DNA of 64,000 bases. Origin: Crotophaga sulcirostris (Eukaryota; Chordata; Aves; Cuculiformes; Crotophagidae). This document shows, one piece after another, positions 1 to 12,500 of this stretch. Made by a program: the position numbers and the translations under genes. How positions within the stretch are numbered: position 1 is the stretch's first letter; every line of letters starts with the position of its first letter. The stretch is taken from assembly GCA_013397455.1 (NCBI GenBank), contig VYZB01000096.1:133495-197494 (forward strand), in the 5' to 3' direction. Under the pieces are notes generated by a model. That model saw only the letters and a program-made list of their open reading frames with translations. It was not told the DNA's origin and made no database searches.

Positions 1-1515
1 GCCCGCTGCCAGCACGGGGCACACCCGAGGGGCGCCGAGGAGAGGGGCTGTTCCCCCCTCCCCAGAGACCCTCGTCCCCCCGCGGGAGCTCGCCCTTCTC
101 TCTCTTTCCTTGCCCCCCACCTCTGCAGCCTGGCGTGTACGCTCCGTGGGCTGCTCGCTCAGCACCTGCACCCAGGATACAGGCAGCGGGGTGGTGGCAT
201 GGACACCCGCTGTCCCCTACCTTGTCACCCTTGCAAGCCCCTCCCTAGTGCCTCTGGTCCCCTCGGGGAGGGCCTGGCGCCAGCACTGAGAGATTTTCCC
301 TGGTGTGTTGCAGGGTTGCTTGCGTGTGCAACCCATTTTCTGCCACCCCACTACTCTTCTTGCTGCTGACACCCTCTCTGCAGTGTCTTTGGTACTTTGA
401 GGTCCCAAAAGTTTTTCTTTTCCTGACAGGGGACGTCCATCCTTATCCTACTCCTCTCTCAAACTAAGGACCAGGTTAGAATGGCAGGAAGAAATCTTCT
501 CCTCAGCTCAGGAAGCCCTGTCCTGGGGGAGAGCAACCCCTGTGCACGCAGCTCAGCGAGGAGGGCTTCGTTCCCGCGCCCCACCTAGCAGAGGGTGCCA
601 GGGTTGGTCTGTCTGTGGTCCCACCACGCCTACAGGGAGCAGATGCTGACACGGCTTGGGTGGCTACAGTGTCCCCAACCCTTGTTGGTCCTACAGCAGG
701 GAATCGCTCTGCCTGAACCCTGTTAATGAGTAGCGAGTCAAAACCAGCAGCACCTGGACTGCGCTCAGGCCATGGGTGCAGGAAGAGCCGTGCTGCTTCC
801 CGCGGCGGCTCCTTGTCTGCTGCCTCTGCAGAGGGCCAGGGGCAGGGACCCTGAGCCAGCCTCGCTCTGCCCCAGGCTGAGGCAGCCAGGTGAGCTTCCA
901 ATGATGTGACAGACACGGCAATCCAAGCTCAGCCAAAATTTCTTTGGTGGTCAAGGCCTACCTCTCCATCTGCTCCTGTCCAGCAAGATGGAGAGGGAAT
1001 GCAGAGTTTCTGCAGCCAGCAATATTGGTCTGCTGGCTGAAGAACAGCCTCCCTAGTCAAAGTTTATTTAAAGACCATCTGCTTTTTTACTTTTCGCCCT
1101 CTCGTGACTTGCACCCCTTCCTTTGCTGGGGTGCTGCACCCCTGGGACTGTCATCCTCCCCCCCCTGTGCTGGCAGTCTGTCCTACCTCCACAGCACACT
1201 GCTCCTCTCCAAACCTCTCTCTATGGGCATGTCTCATTCCCTCTCTGTGGGCATCTTCCGAATATCAGATTTCTTCCTGTCTGACTGATTTTTCTATTCC
1301 CAGTGCGTTCCCATTCTCCCAGTAGGTTATTTCCTCTATGTTTCTCTATCCTTATTGTTCTCTGAGTTCCTGTCCCCAGGCCCTTTCACGTCCCCTGTTT
1401 CTTGTTCTCAGACCCGAGTACACACGGCAAGGCTGGGATAACTCCATTTGAGTAAACACCCCTGTCAGGATGCATATGGACTTATTCCACTCCTTCTAGG
1501 CCAAGCTCTACGTGC
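1..1515. other. GC-rich left-edge intergenic sequence
   Basis: The first 950 bases are clearly richer in G+C than the next 50 kb and contain scattered CpGs. From about 1000 the sequence becomes C/T-rich. No exon with good splice sites and no recognisable protein is present; the open frames here are chance products of high GC. By human synteny (OSR2 then VPS13B, same orientation) this may be the downstream flank of OSR2, but none of the OSR2 zinc-finger coding sequence is in the window, so that is inference only. Confidence 0.4.
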
Positions 1516-1517
1516 AG

Positions 1518-1745
1518 TTTGTTTGGAAAGAACTTAATCAGATGAACAATATCAAAGGACTAAATTAAACCGATTGCATATAGCTAAGGTTTTATTTAAT
1601 TGTTTGGGGCTGCTTGTTTAATAATCTTCCCCCTGAGCAGACGCAGACTGTAAATTTATCTTCTGAGGATTTCAAAAGTTCGGCGGCCGGAACAAAGCCC
1701 AAATTGCAGAAGAGGAGCAAGGACAAGTACCTCTAATAGTTAGTC
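1518..1745. promoter_or_regulatory. Candidate conserved non-coding element (homeodomain/forkhead-like sites)
   Basis: A compact stretch rich in AT-core binding-site words lies in an otherwise GC/CT-rich neighbourhood. It has an octamer-like ATTGCATATA near 1573, a TTTAATTG homeodomain-like core near 1595, and a forkhead-like TTGTTTAATAA near 1614, followed by a short CpG-containing block near 1681. It has no repeat signature and no coding potential. Calling it an enhancer is inference from texture and from its place in a developmental-gene flank. Confidence 0.25.
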
Positions 1746-2754
1746 CCTGGACTTGTTTTTAAATTTAAACCAGTAGCTATCGTCTTAAAATGTCAGAGGA
1801 TGGTTTAGTATTTTTCCTTAATATCAGTACACTTGCCTACGGCACTGACGCGCTCCATTCGCTTTTTAAAAGATCATCCCTCCTTGGGACATTTCACAGA
1901 CAGCTGTAAAGAACATGTTACAATACATACACAATTCATTCATATTGGACCTGTTGGGAACAGAAATAGGTTCTGTAAAAGTGTCTCTGGGGAAGGGTTA
2001 TGTTTTTTATAGCCATAAAGTGCCATCCTGGCTTTCACAGTGCAAACACTAAATACACTAATATCCCCACGGCTGCCGTTTGTGTCTGCGTGAAGTATCC
2101 TCCTTCCCTCTGGAGCTCAGTCCCAGCACACAGCTCCGTGCTTCTGCAGTTTCCTGGAGCTTCCTAAACCACCTGCCTCCTGCTTGCCTGTGTTCCTGTG
2201 TCTCCCATTGCCCTTTTTTTTTTCTGCACTGCCTGCGCTGCTGCCATTGGTTCTGCACCTTTTACTTTACTACAGGCAGCAGCTGCCGTGGGGTATCAGG
2301 GAGAGGGACTATCTGTGCCCAGCAGAAAAAGCAGCAGACAATAATATACACTGTGACCAAAATCTTCATTTTCTGAGGGCAGATCAGATTAAACAATCAT
2401 AGTCCTCTAGGTTCCACCTGCAAACTGAGCTCTTTGTATATCAGTTGCAGAAATGGATGCTGTCTGCAGCTGATGGCAGAGCGGCTCAGCCCATCTGTGT
2501 GTACACAATGTTTTTCAACGAGGTCATCTGTAGCAACAGGACACCAGGCTATCCCAGACCAGCACACCTGATGCCACAGTGTTGCTGGCAGACCCCAACT
2601 TCGTATCGGTACCACCTCAGGAGCAGGCACAGCCTGAGCCTAAACGGGACTCAGCCCAGCAGCAGTCCAGGGCTGTCCCTGGCTGGGGCTAAGGGCTGGT
2701 GCTGAGGGTTCTGCTGTTTGGATAAATCCAAGTCATTTGAGTAAAACACGTGAA
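1746..2754. other. Intergenic, no recognised feature
   Basis: Unique-looking sequence of mixed composition with a short T-run near 2214-2223. Short open frames occur on both strands with no domain, signal peptide or splice context. Nothing further was recognised. Confidence 0.6.
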
Positions 2755-3060
2755 AATCCATTATTTATCGAACTTCCACTCCCCCCACTCCACCTTTCCT
2801 CTTCCCTTCTTCCTTTCTTCTCATTGCTCAACTTCTGGATGTTTGCTTCAGCCGCTGGTTCTCTCACCCTGGCCTCATCCTGTACGACAACCTGCCTCCT
2901 GCCTAGTCTCCCCTCCATCTCTTTCCCTACTTTTTTCCTTGTTTCTTTTCTGCCTTCCCAAGTCCCACCCTGTGTTTTGACCTCTCTTTTCATAAGCAAA
3001 TTCCCTCACTCAAACTTTTTTGCTCCCCCTTTTGAACACTCCCAGCTTCCACTTGTTGCC
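2755..3060. repeat. Polypyrimidine-rich low-complexity tract
   Basis: The + strand is dominated by C and T (many CTTCC, TTTCCT and CCCTCC words). This accounts for the long + strand frame covering the region, which would encode a Ser/Pro/Phe/Leu-rich product with no domain. Such tracts are common simple-sequence DNA in birds. Confidence 0.6.
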
Positions 3061-4235
3061 TTAATCTGTCCTGCAGCCACCAGTGCATACGATCCCATTC
3101 TCTTGAGCGACCCAGACCTCATTTTCCCTGCCTGTTACTTCTCACGCACTGCCAGTCCTTCCTTGCTGTTTCCATTAATTGGTGCCACACCCACACCACA
3201 CTCAGGCGGCTTCAGTTCAGGTGCCATAGACATACTCAGACCATTTTAAGCATGTCAGGTCTGGCACAGAGCTAGCAGCATGGTCCCAAGAGGATCTGGA
3301 TCTTCAGCACAGGTGGCCAGCAACACCCCGGCTGCTCGGGGAGGGATCGCTGTTGGCAGCAGTGCTGCAGCCCCTAAATTCTGTGGCCCTAATGGAGGTC
3401 AAGAGGAGCACAATGGTTTGAGGTGAACAAAACCCCAAGGTACTGACCCCAGAATTTCAAACGGAGTTTGCAGTTAGTCTGCTAAACTGCACTGGTGGCT
3501 CAGAGCCTCTGTTCGCTCCATGCAGATTGTCCTTCACGTGTAGAAGAGTGACTTTGTTTACCAAGCTACATTACAGAAAGATTTAGGCATATGTTGCTTT
3601 TATATTAATATTGTGCTGTGTTTCCAGTTTGTCTTTTCCTCCTCACAGCATCTCTTTCCCTCCTTAGCTACAAAGCTTTTATTAGTTCTTTTTCCTATTT
3701 ATAATGGTGTAATTATGGCAAAAATAGGGTAGCTACTAGCCAAGATCTTATTTTTGTTGAAGTTGTTGAAGAGAGGAGTACTTAGATTTAAAAATGTTTA
3801 TTTACATTCAAGATAAAGACATCACATGTGTATAAAACATTCATTTTAATCTCTATTTTCAAAAATCCAGATGCAGTTGTTTGTGAAACTTTTTCTAGAA
3901 GCTTGTAGTCTATCAAACAAGAGATGCAAAAATATTTATGCTGAGAACACTAAACATCTTTTTCTAAATCTGCAGAATTAAGGCAATGCAAAGTGTAGGC
4001 TGCTCCCCTTCTCCGAGCCTCTCCCGTGAGCCTGACCACCCGTTCCCAGGCGTGACTTTCAAACACTGCCTGGGAATTTATGCTGAACAGAGCGGGACCT
4101 GAAAGCGTTTACTCCCCAGCGCAGTGGCCTTGCACCTTCATCTCCGCACTGTGAAGCTGGAGCCATACACATCTGCCTTCCCCAGGAAGGCTTCTTCCAC
4201 GATCAGCACCAGGGCAGATCTTTGCAGTGCAGATT
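3061..4235. other. Intergenic, no recognised feature
   Basis: Mixed sequence becoming AT-rich from about 3550 to 3960. No repeat family, exon or RNA gene was recognised. Confidence 0.6.
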
Positions 4236-4312
4236 TACTTTAAAAACTTATTTAAGTTATTTACTCAATAACTTATTTACTGATTTATTTACTTAAAACT
4301 TATTTACTGATA
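4236..4312. repeat. Degenerate AT-rich tandem repeat (ACTTATTTA-type)
   Basis: The word ACTTATTTA and close variants recur at irregular spacing (AACTTATTTAAG, AACTTATTTACTGAT, AAACTTATTTACTGAT). This is a short degenerate tandem array and a boundary between AT-rich and GC-rich DNA. Confidence 0.6.
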
Positions 4313-5110
4313 CAGAAAACACCGAGCTGAGCCTGAAGCGAGTCTGTGCAGCAGGGCCCTGCCAGCCCAGGTGTGCCAGGGGCAGTGCAAACAGGTCACA
4401 TCCCCAGCAGACACAAGCAGGGGTACAGACAGGAGCGCAGGTAGCATGGCCTTGGCGGAGACCCCGCTGGGAGATGCAGCGCCCACAGGGGTGGACACGC
4501 ATCTCCTCTCAGACCTGACTGTGCTGGTTGAAGACGGTCTCTCTCCATTCTGCAGGCTACCACTAGTCCCAGTAGCCGGCCCTGGTAGCCATCACAAAGC
4601 TGGTTTGGGTTTTGGAAGCCAGGAGAGGGCTCCCACAGCCATCTGTCTGGCAGCTCCACTGGGGTGGCAGCAGAAAGGGGTCAAGGAGGCCGCTGGGCAG
4701 TCCCTGCCCTGCTCTGGAGCAGCCAAGCGAATCTCCAGGCCTTCGGGGTCCATCTGCCACCGGCCTCCTCCCGGTAGGAAAAGGCGAGCAGCAGGACTTT
4801 TTCTTCCCTGAAATTCTCGTAGGATCCAGAGAGTGGCTCCATCGCCACACAGGGCTGAGGGCTGCAACTGGGAGATTGCAAACCCTGTTCTTTCAGCTTT
4901 CTGTCTCTGCAGAAATCCCCCAGACTTTTGGCTTTGCACAGAGCAAACTTCACCTCCCCTGTGCAGATCGGCAGGAATCCTGCTGGCACAGGCGGTGGTG
5001 CCTCGCCGTAGGCAGCGCTGCGAGGCTCCCACTCCTCTGGCAGCGCCTTGACCTGCGGCTCCCTCGCTGCACACTTGTCAGAACTCTCCTATGCACCGGG
5101 GCATTTTGGA
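4313..5110. other. GC-rich block without a supported gene
   Basis: About 800 bases of raised G+C with overlapping open frames on both strands: a 179-codon frame on + at 4612-5151 and a 160-codon frame on - at 4592-5074. The two long frames cover the same bases on opposite strands and their translations are Cys/Arg/Ser/Pro-rich with no domain, which fits stop-poor GC-rich DNA and not a protein gene. A lncRNA or regulatory element cannot be excluded. Confidence 0.4.
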
Positions 5111-8100
5111 GACCTGTTCATTCATCTAGGGGAAAGAAATTGATTGATTGATTGTCTTTTTTCAAGCATAAGAGGAAGTAAAACCTTTTTTCTTCCTCCT
5201 CCACCCTCCCCCCCAACGATTATTTACGAGGCATTGTCTCTGATATTGCCAGCTGACATCCTTTGGCGTCACTACCGCTCAGTGCACTGAAGATGCCTCA
5301 AGGTGTGTCAGTCAGGCTTCACGTCAGCGTGCCTTGATGTATCTCTTTGGCTGGGATTGAAAGGTACAGTTTCTAAATCTCCCGTTGACCCATTTTGCAT
5401 GGATCACTGGTGTGCTAGAATGTAGCTGCTCCTTCCCATCGTGTTAATGCAAGTTTGCCCACGTTCAAAGCAGCCTGCGCTCCACGTGCCATGCTGAGCA
5501 TACGGGGAGAGCTCGCACTGGAATCTCTGCGTGAAACCAGCACCGCTGCCCCGGCCTTGGTAACTTCGGCACAGGTTATGCACTTTGAGTGCTTTTGTTG
5601 CTATATCACAGTCCTTTTATTTAAAGCTTGTGAATTCTTTGGCTTGATAAACATAGGCAGACAGCTGTATTAATCTGGGGCTCGCAGTCAGTAAGCCCAG
5701 CAAACACTCCCAGGTCGCAGGGGCTCCCTCTCCTCCCCAGGCCCCGTGGGCCCCACCATGTTAAGCTGACCAGCCATGCTCAGGACCCAGTGCGTCAGCA
5801 GGAAAAGAACCAAAGCTCCTGTGAGGGAGCAGCTCAGCACCACCTGTAGTCACAGGCTGCCTGCTCAGGTGCCCTAATTCATACTTAATTACTACTTCCA
5901 GTGCAACCCTGTGGCTCCCTGTGCCAGCTGTGCACTGCCCTGTCTGCCCGTGCGCTGGGCTGGCAAGGAGGGTGGCAGGTAGCCAGACCCTCAGGGGTGC
6001 TTCTGGAAGGCCCCGAGGCCCAGCTCTGATGGCAGATGAGAGTCCTGGGCAGCTCCAGCCCCAGGCGTGCTCAGGCTGCCTGCAAGGGCAATGCAAATGC
6101 TCTGCACCAGCCTGCAGGGTGCCCTGGCCTTCAGAGCCCTTTCAAGGCCACCTGGCTGGGGACAATGTAAACCCAGTCCTGATTTAGTCCAGGAGCTGGT
6201 TCTGCTGGGATGAATCATTTAACCACACAAGCACCCCATGACTCTGCCTCTTATTTGCATGCTGTGGCCTCCTTTTTCACTCCACAGTGGAAATGGCAGC
6301 CTGATCCCATCCTGGAGAAGCATGGGCACACACTGCAACAGAGAAACGCTAGGAAAGTGAGGAAGCCTTTGAGGCAATTTCAGTTACATAGATGACAGAA
6401 CAAATCTGGGTGAATGGGTCAGATCCTTCACATCTTCTTTTGTCATGTGCCTGTTATCCTCTAATTTTCTTTCACGGAAAAGTGGGTCTTGAAATTAATG
6501 CTGCATTAAGAAGCATGTGGCAGCTCATACCATCACATGTCGTGTTCTTGCCAAGCTACAACCATATCTTTGTCATGATTCATATTTTTAAACTCCCATT
6601 AAAAACATGAAAAAACTACCTAACAGTATTTCAGTAGTTCAGATGTGGGCAACTCACATATTTCTGAGTCTCATTTGACTAGTTAAAACAAAAAATCAAT
6701 CTCTAGACACACAAAGTTTAAGAAAAATTAGATGTGATGCAGTCCTGTGGTTCTGTCCTTTGCTGGGGGCACAACAGGCTCAGTTCCCTAAAACCACCCA
6801 ATAACTCACAAATAAGATGAGATTACAGTGCAGAAGCAAGAGCTGTAGATGAGGATCTCGCTGCCTTCACTCAAGTCTAGCCCCATAGAGGCAGCATTTT
6901 TTGGTTTTACTTCAACAGTTTCCCAGCTGGGAAGTGAGGATACAGGCAGATGAGCAAGTTACTGCAGGGAAAGCAAGGGGTGTGAAAGTTCAGCATTTCA
7001 GCTACTGGCAAGAAACAGCTCTTATGTATTCTTTAACCCCCTATAAGAAAAAATTCACTTCCCCTCTACCGCAAGGGATAAGATACCCTTGCACTACAGG
7101 GTGCCACGTCAGAGAGTGCATGTGAACATTTGGCACTAAAGACTGTAGGTTGATGTTACCCTGCCCTGCATTTAGTTGTTTGTTTCCCCAAAGTCCGGGG
7201 CACAACAGGTTAATTTCCCTAGAAGCCCCACAGCAAGCCCAGATGCAAATGAAGGAATGGTACAGGAGCTTCCCTGCTCAGCTGGCCTTTGCCCCACAGC
7301 CACTTGCAGGCAGCAACCTGGTTTGACTGAAATTCTTCAGGTTTCAGCAACAGGAAATTGCAGATGAGAGAATGCGCTGTAAAGTGCACTTACACAGTTT
7401 CAGTCCCAAGCTGTGAAAAGTAGCAGCTCCCCAGCTCTCAACTTCAACACCGCTATTAATACTGTTTTTTCTAATAGCATTGAGATCAATGGAGGATCAG
7501 GGCCTCTTTCTTGTGCACAGCCTCCCCATGACACTCAAGAATCCCCCATCCTGCTATCACACAATTTGCTGTCTGAGTATCCCAGCAAACCCCCAAGAAC
7601 ACCACAGCATCCTGGCCAAAATAAAGGGGGTTAGGAAGATGACTATTTTAAAACCTAGTTTTCAATGGCTTCCTCTGCCAGGCAGTAGCAGAGGTGCCTT
7701 GAAATGCTTCTCATGGATATGGTAGAAGCTGCTCAGGAACTGTAAGAGGAAAAATCGGGTTTTTGGGCCAGCACATTATTCCTTCTCCTTGCGGAGCCCC
7801 AGGGACTGTTCTCATGCACCTGTAGGTTGGAGCACAAGTGAGGAGGGGAGAAGGTCCTTGCCCCAAAATCAGGTGGGCTTTGTAAACTGCCCACAAGGAT
7901 TTAACACCACTCCAGTGAGTTTACACTGTGCTCACCATAATTTAGGCGGACTGTGGTAATACAAATGTTGGTCAAGATGGTTGAATGAACTCCCGGGACT
8001 CTCTGCAGCACTGCAGCCCGAAAATATGTTTCCCTCCAAAGCAGCCAGAGCCTGTTACCGGGAGGGGGTGGGTGCATGGCTGAGAGGAACAAATCTGGCT

Positions 8101-8444
8101 GGTTTCTCCCTTCTCCGTGGTGAGGGAGGGACCGTCTTGCTCCCTGGGGACAATAGGCTCCATCCTAAGAGCAGACTGGTTTCAATATGGGGCTCTCCAT
8201 CTTGATCCAGTTTGGATGGGTCAAGTCATGTTGAGACATGCCCTTTCAATATGCTGTGTTTTATTAAAAGCAAAGTAGCTGTGGGCCAGATTGTAAAACT
8301 AGGTGGGCCTCATTTGTCTGTCCCTACTGTAAGCCAATGAAACCTTCAACATATCTAAACTCTCACCTTTTTACCCATTTGAATGAAAAAGCATCACTAA
8401 TAAAAGAAAATGACTCACCTAATGCTAAACCTGAGCTCTGTAGA
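5111..8444. other. Intergenic, no recognised gene
   Basis: Starts with a short ATTG-type tetranucleotide run near 5140-5154. The rest is unique sequence with another GC-richer island at about 5680-6190. The short open frames here have no domain signature, and no young CR1 or LTR was recognised. Confidence 0.6.
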
Positions 8445-8556
8445 TCAGCTTTGATCAAATTCACTGACATTTGGATAACTGCATTATTATAACTAAAACA
8501 TCTTTTAAAGTTTTTTTTTTCCAGACGCTCATTCTTTAAACTTTGCTTTGATCACT
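8445..8556 (+). promoter_or_regulatory. Paired TCF/LEF-like sites
   Basis: The nine-base word GCTTTGATC occurs twice, at 8448 and at 8545, 97 bases apart. It matches the established TCF/LEF consensus SCTTTGATS and its close variants. The flanking sequence looks unique. Use as a Wnt-responsive element is inference, since the motif is short and two matches can occur by chance in AT-rich DNA. Confidence 0.25.
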
Positions 8557-8694
8557 GTGCATATCCTTTTCAGCAGAAATTTGTCCGCAGAGGGTGAATT
8601 TTTTTCATTTGTTTTTCATATGGATTCTCTTTCCTTTGTTCGTATTTTAAATCAGTGAAGCTACCCTTCGAGCTAACCCTTATAATAAAAATGC

Positions 8695-8820
8695 AGCTAC
8701 TGTGTGGCTTTTAACAACTCATTTAACCCATCTGTGTCTCAGTATTCCTGTTAGCAACCCAGGGAAACTACAGTTATTTATGCAATGAAGCTGATCGCGA
8801 GGCTTAATTAGTTTGTTTAT
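8695..8820 (+). mobile_element. Ancient MIR-like SINE tail (degraded)
   Basis: The block TTTAACCCATCTGTGTCTCAG near 8720 and GAGGCTTAATTAGTT near 8800 occur in the order expected of the MIR core/tail (family pattern: TTAACCTCTCTGTGCCTCAG, then GTGAGGATTAA). The copy is diverged with an altered middle. A T-run of about 14 bases follows at 8820-8833. It could instead be the similar tail of a CR1/L3-type LINE. Confidence 0.5.
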
Positions 8821-9525
8821 TTTTTTTTTTTTTGTAGGATAAAGTAAACATTTCAGAAGGGCAGAGCAGGGAAATGGTAGCCTCTGTTATGGTGGTCTAA
8901 CACCATCAATTTGTAATAAGTTGCAACAGTAGTGTTACAAAATGCTGTGTAAAAGAATATTTCTTTCAGAAAGTACTTTTGAATTAGTCCAAGTCTAGTT
9001 TCCAAATAAGAGTCACAATCCGAGAGGATTAAAATAAATGGAAGCAGGAATGTGTCAGGACAATTACAAATGAAAAGATTGAAATCACTGGAGCTGGAAG
9101 GGCAAAAATCCACGTATAAATACGTGTCTGTGTATGAAGCTTAGCTTTAAATGCTGAGAAGGGTAAAGTTTGATTTTACTTTTTCTGTGAAAAAAAAATC
9201 ACATGTCTAGCCATAACCTTTTGATGCAATGAAATATAGTTTAGCATTAGAAAAATGTTTTTCTAACCAATTTCCCCCCCCTTCAAGGAAGGAGGAAGAA
9301 TATTTAAGTCTTAATTTGCTAACTATCATTTATTGTAGTCTGACTATCCAGCTGGGAAGCTAGACCCCGATCCTTCTTCCCAAAAGTGGGTGGCTGTCAG
9401 GGTCTAGACTCAAGATTGTTCTTCTTAGTGTTTTTTTACAGCATGGGCAGAGTTCTTGTTATAGTTTGTAACAGCAGTGGATTAACTGCAAATAATCTTC
9501 AAAAATTTGGAGTCTAAAGCTGTAG

Positions 9526-9553
9526 CACCTTTCAAATAACCTTTCAAATAACC
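9526..9553. repeat. 12-bp tandem duplication
   Basis: The word CCTTTCAAATAA is present twice in direct succession, followed by the start of a third copy (CCTTT). It is a small slippage-type duplication in unique DNA. Confidence 0.8.
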
Positions 9554-9559
9554 TTTGCT

Positions 9560-12500
9560 GGCAAGATTCTTCCCTTGTCTTGTACCAAAGTGCAGTCTTT
9601 AAGACTCGTGTGACTGCCTGCACGGCCATTTTGCAAACACGTATGCGTGTCATCTGACAGAACGAGCCCTTAAACTCCCTGTGGCTTCTGTCACGAATGA
9701 AACTATTTAAGAGCGTACACATTTGCAAAGATCAGGCCCTGTGAACATCAGCTCCACATCAGGCTTCTTAGGGATGGCTTGTTTTCCCAAAACACTTTAG
9801 GCTGAGGATCCCTATTAATATAAATCTGCTTTAAACAGGAGATAGTCATTTTTTAACACAGACGTTCTCTAATGTTTTCATGATGTGGCTCATACCTTAA
9901 TAGATAGCAGTTGTGATGCAGATCTCGCCGTGCAGCACACAGTTGCATAGCATATTTGCGGTAATGAGAACCCTTGCCGACATGGAAAATTAATATTAAG
10001 AAAATTAATGTAAGGAAAATCTTTAATGGGTTTTTGTCTGTGTCTAATACAATTTAGCAGTCAGCAGAAGGAAGAAATTTAGTACCAGGTGAGTGGCCAG
10101 CTCTTCAGAAATCATGCTTCATTGATGACATTTTAAGACCTGCTGTTTTGACTTAGCGCATCAGAAGGAATACCTGCTTCGTAAACAATAGTATAAAACG
10201 TCTCACTCAGGATCCCGCCCAGCAATCTCAGCTGTTGGAACCTTACCTAGGAAAAAACGTCCCTTGGCACAAATACTTTCCATGTTGGTGCCCTTTCTAC
10301 CCGGAGAAATATTTTGAAAGTTCAGACACTTCAGCAGGGCAGAAGAGCAGATTCCTACCTGGACCTACCTACCAGCGCCAGGGTGAAAAGAAATTTGATC
10401 TTTTCATAAGCAGCATCTGTCAAGTCTTCTGACAAAATAGAAGGAACAGTTACCCCAGTAAGAAAGGCTGCTCTGCTTATTTATCACATTTTCAAGAAGT
10501 GTAGTGTCATAGCAACAGGACACTGTGCAGACACTGCTTGGCACAACATGGGCAGAAGTAGTGGACAGGGACCGAGCTTCTCTGCCCCCCACCCCAGCCT
10601 CTTGCACCTGCTGCCACCGCAGCACACAGAGAACACTGATGTTGGTATCAGCTTTTGATCGTGGTGATCTGTAAAAGGCAGAGTGGCTTAGATACCAGAG
10701 TATTTTTGTTGCCCAGATTCGTCTTGAGTCATGTATGAAGGAAGACAGGCAGATTTTCCCCCTTTTTGCTGCTGGCAAGGGAGGTACTGACTCCCTCTAT
10801 TTCCTGGGCATTGTGAATGTTAGAGAAGATGGAAGCACAAGATATTTGATATGACATGACATGACATGACAGAAATCAAGGGGGCAAAGAATTATTGGAA
10901 TTATTTTTTCAGTTTAGACAGCTTGAAATTGTTGTGTTGTTTTGTTTAGCTCCTACCAAAATTCCTTGAAAACAGTAATTAGCAAGAAGGAGAGATTTCT
11001 TGATTGTCTACTATTTTTCAAGGACTGGGCAGATTCTTAACAGCCTTCTGAGTCCTCCCTGAAAGACACCAATTTCGAGAGGAAGGGTAGTATTTAATTG
11101 ATAAGAAACTTGTGTGTGCAAATAAAAAGAGCAGCAAATCCAGCTCCCTTATCTCCCTTCCTTCTTGTATGCCAGATCACCTTTAGCATCAGGCCCAGTC
11201 CTGCAGCTGCTGCTTTCAGGGAGGTGTCACAGACACCAACTGTGGTTGCTGACCTGTTCTGGGTACAGAATCAGGCCTTGTCTTTCCAAATCCCTTCCCT
11301 TTACCCTTTCATTTCCACAGCCCAAAGAAAGTGGAAAATTAAAGTCAATTGTTTTCTGCACTTGTTCAAAATAAAACTAAAACAAATGCCAGAAGTCCTC
11401 TGAAAGTGAAAGATAATAATTATTTTCTAAAACATTAACATTATATTTTTTTTGAGGAAACCTCTGCTGCTCATCCTTTCATTCCTGGGAGCACATGCAG
11501 ACGCAGAGGATGAGGTTTGTTTTATCATGGAACCAAATATTTTCCCGGAAATCCCAATGGACACATCAAGAAATTCCGTTAAGATGAAGATCTTTCAGGA
11601 TTTGGATAGCTGGTTTTACCCAGTCTGGAAAGAAATTATTCTCCATAACTATTTCATAGAATCTTTAAACCAGATTGACTAACAATGTGTTAATATGTAT
11701 CATCATCTCTAATAGCAGTGGTAGCTTGCTCACGTTGTTCAGAAACAATATATTTATAAATCACAATACTGGACAAATCACTGACCATTCTGTGCTGTGC
11801 ATGCCTATGTCATTTATTTACAACCCCAAATATTTAAGATAACTTCATTTTGCCGAATGTGGATGGTTAATTCATAATTAGTTCATATAGGAAAAGAAAC
11901 AGAGCAATGTGAAACCCTGTAATTTCCCTCCCCCCCTGGAGAATTAATATAATTAAAATAAACTTTTGCTAGTTGTCTATGTTTTTCTATATAGAGTAAA
12001 TAAAATATAGGTATTTTGACATATATACATTAGGTCTCCCCCCATATATGTTGTTTTATGACTAAAACAGTTGCATTTGTCATCAATAATAGCAAAACAT
12101 GGAATAAATCAAATCACTTTGTAGTTTTCTGTCACATAAATGCAGTAAAGAAATATTAAAATCATATATAATTGTACTCACCATACTGCAGTAGAACATT
12201 TTCTGTCTAGATTTTGAACTCTATACTCATCCCCACTAGAAACTGCTATTTTATTTTTCTTAACCATATTCCTTTCTCAGCCGAAAATTACTGCTTATGT
12301 TCTCATAAAACATTCGGCAGGCCCATAAAGATAAAAATGTGCACAAGGAATAGATGAAAAAAGTTTATATCAAACAATACATAGCAAAGAGAAGAGACTC
12401 CCCTTTTGCAACCTCCACCCATATATTTTAATGTTAATCAAATCATTACTACATCATTGCTAGTAGCTACAAGTGGCTCATATTCATTCCGTTTCATTCA

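Noticed and set aside
2737..3249. 170-codon frame on +
   Set aside because: It follows the polypyrimidine tract; low-complexity Ser/Pro/Phe/Leu translation with no family match.
4592..5151. Overlapping 179-codon (+) and 160-codon (-) frames in a GC-rich block
   Set aside because: Mirror-image frames in GC-rich DNA with no domain on either strand. A non-coding transcript is possible but not supported.
11452..11682. Small frame on + with a signal-peptide-like start
   Set aside because: No upstream promoter, splice sites or recognisable family; AT-rich surroundings give such frames by chance.
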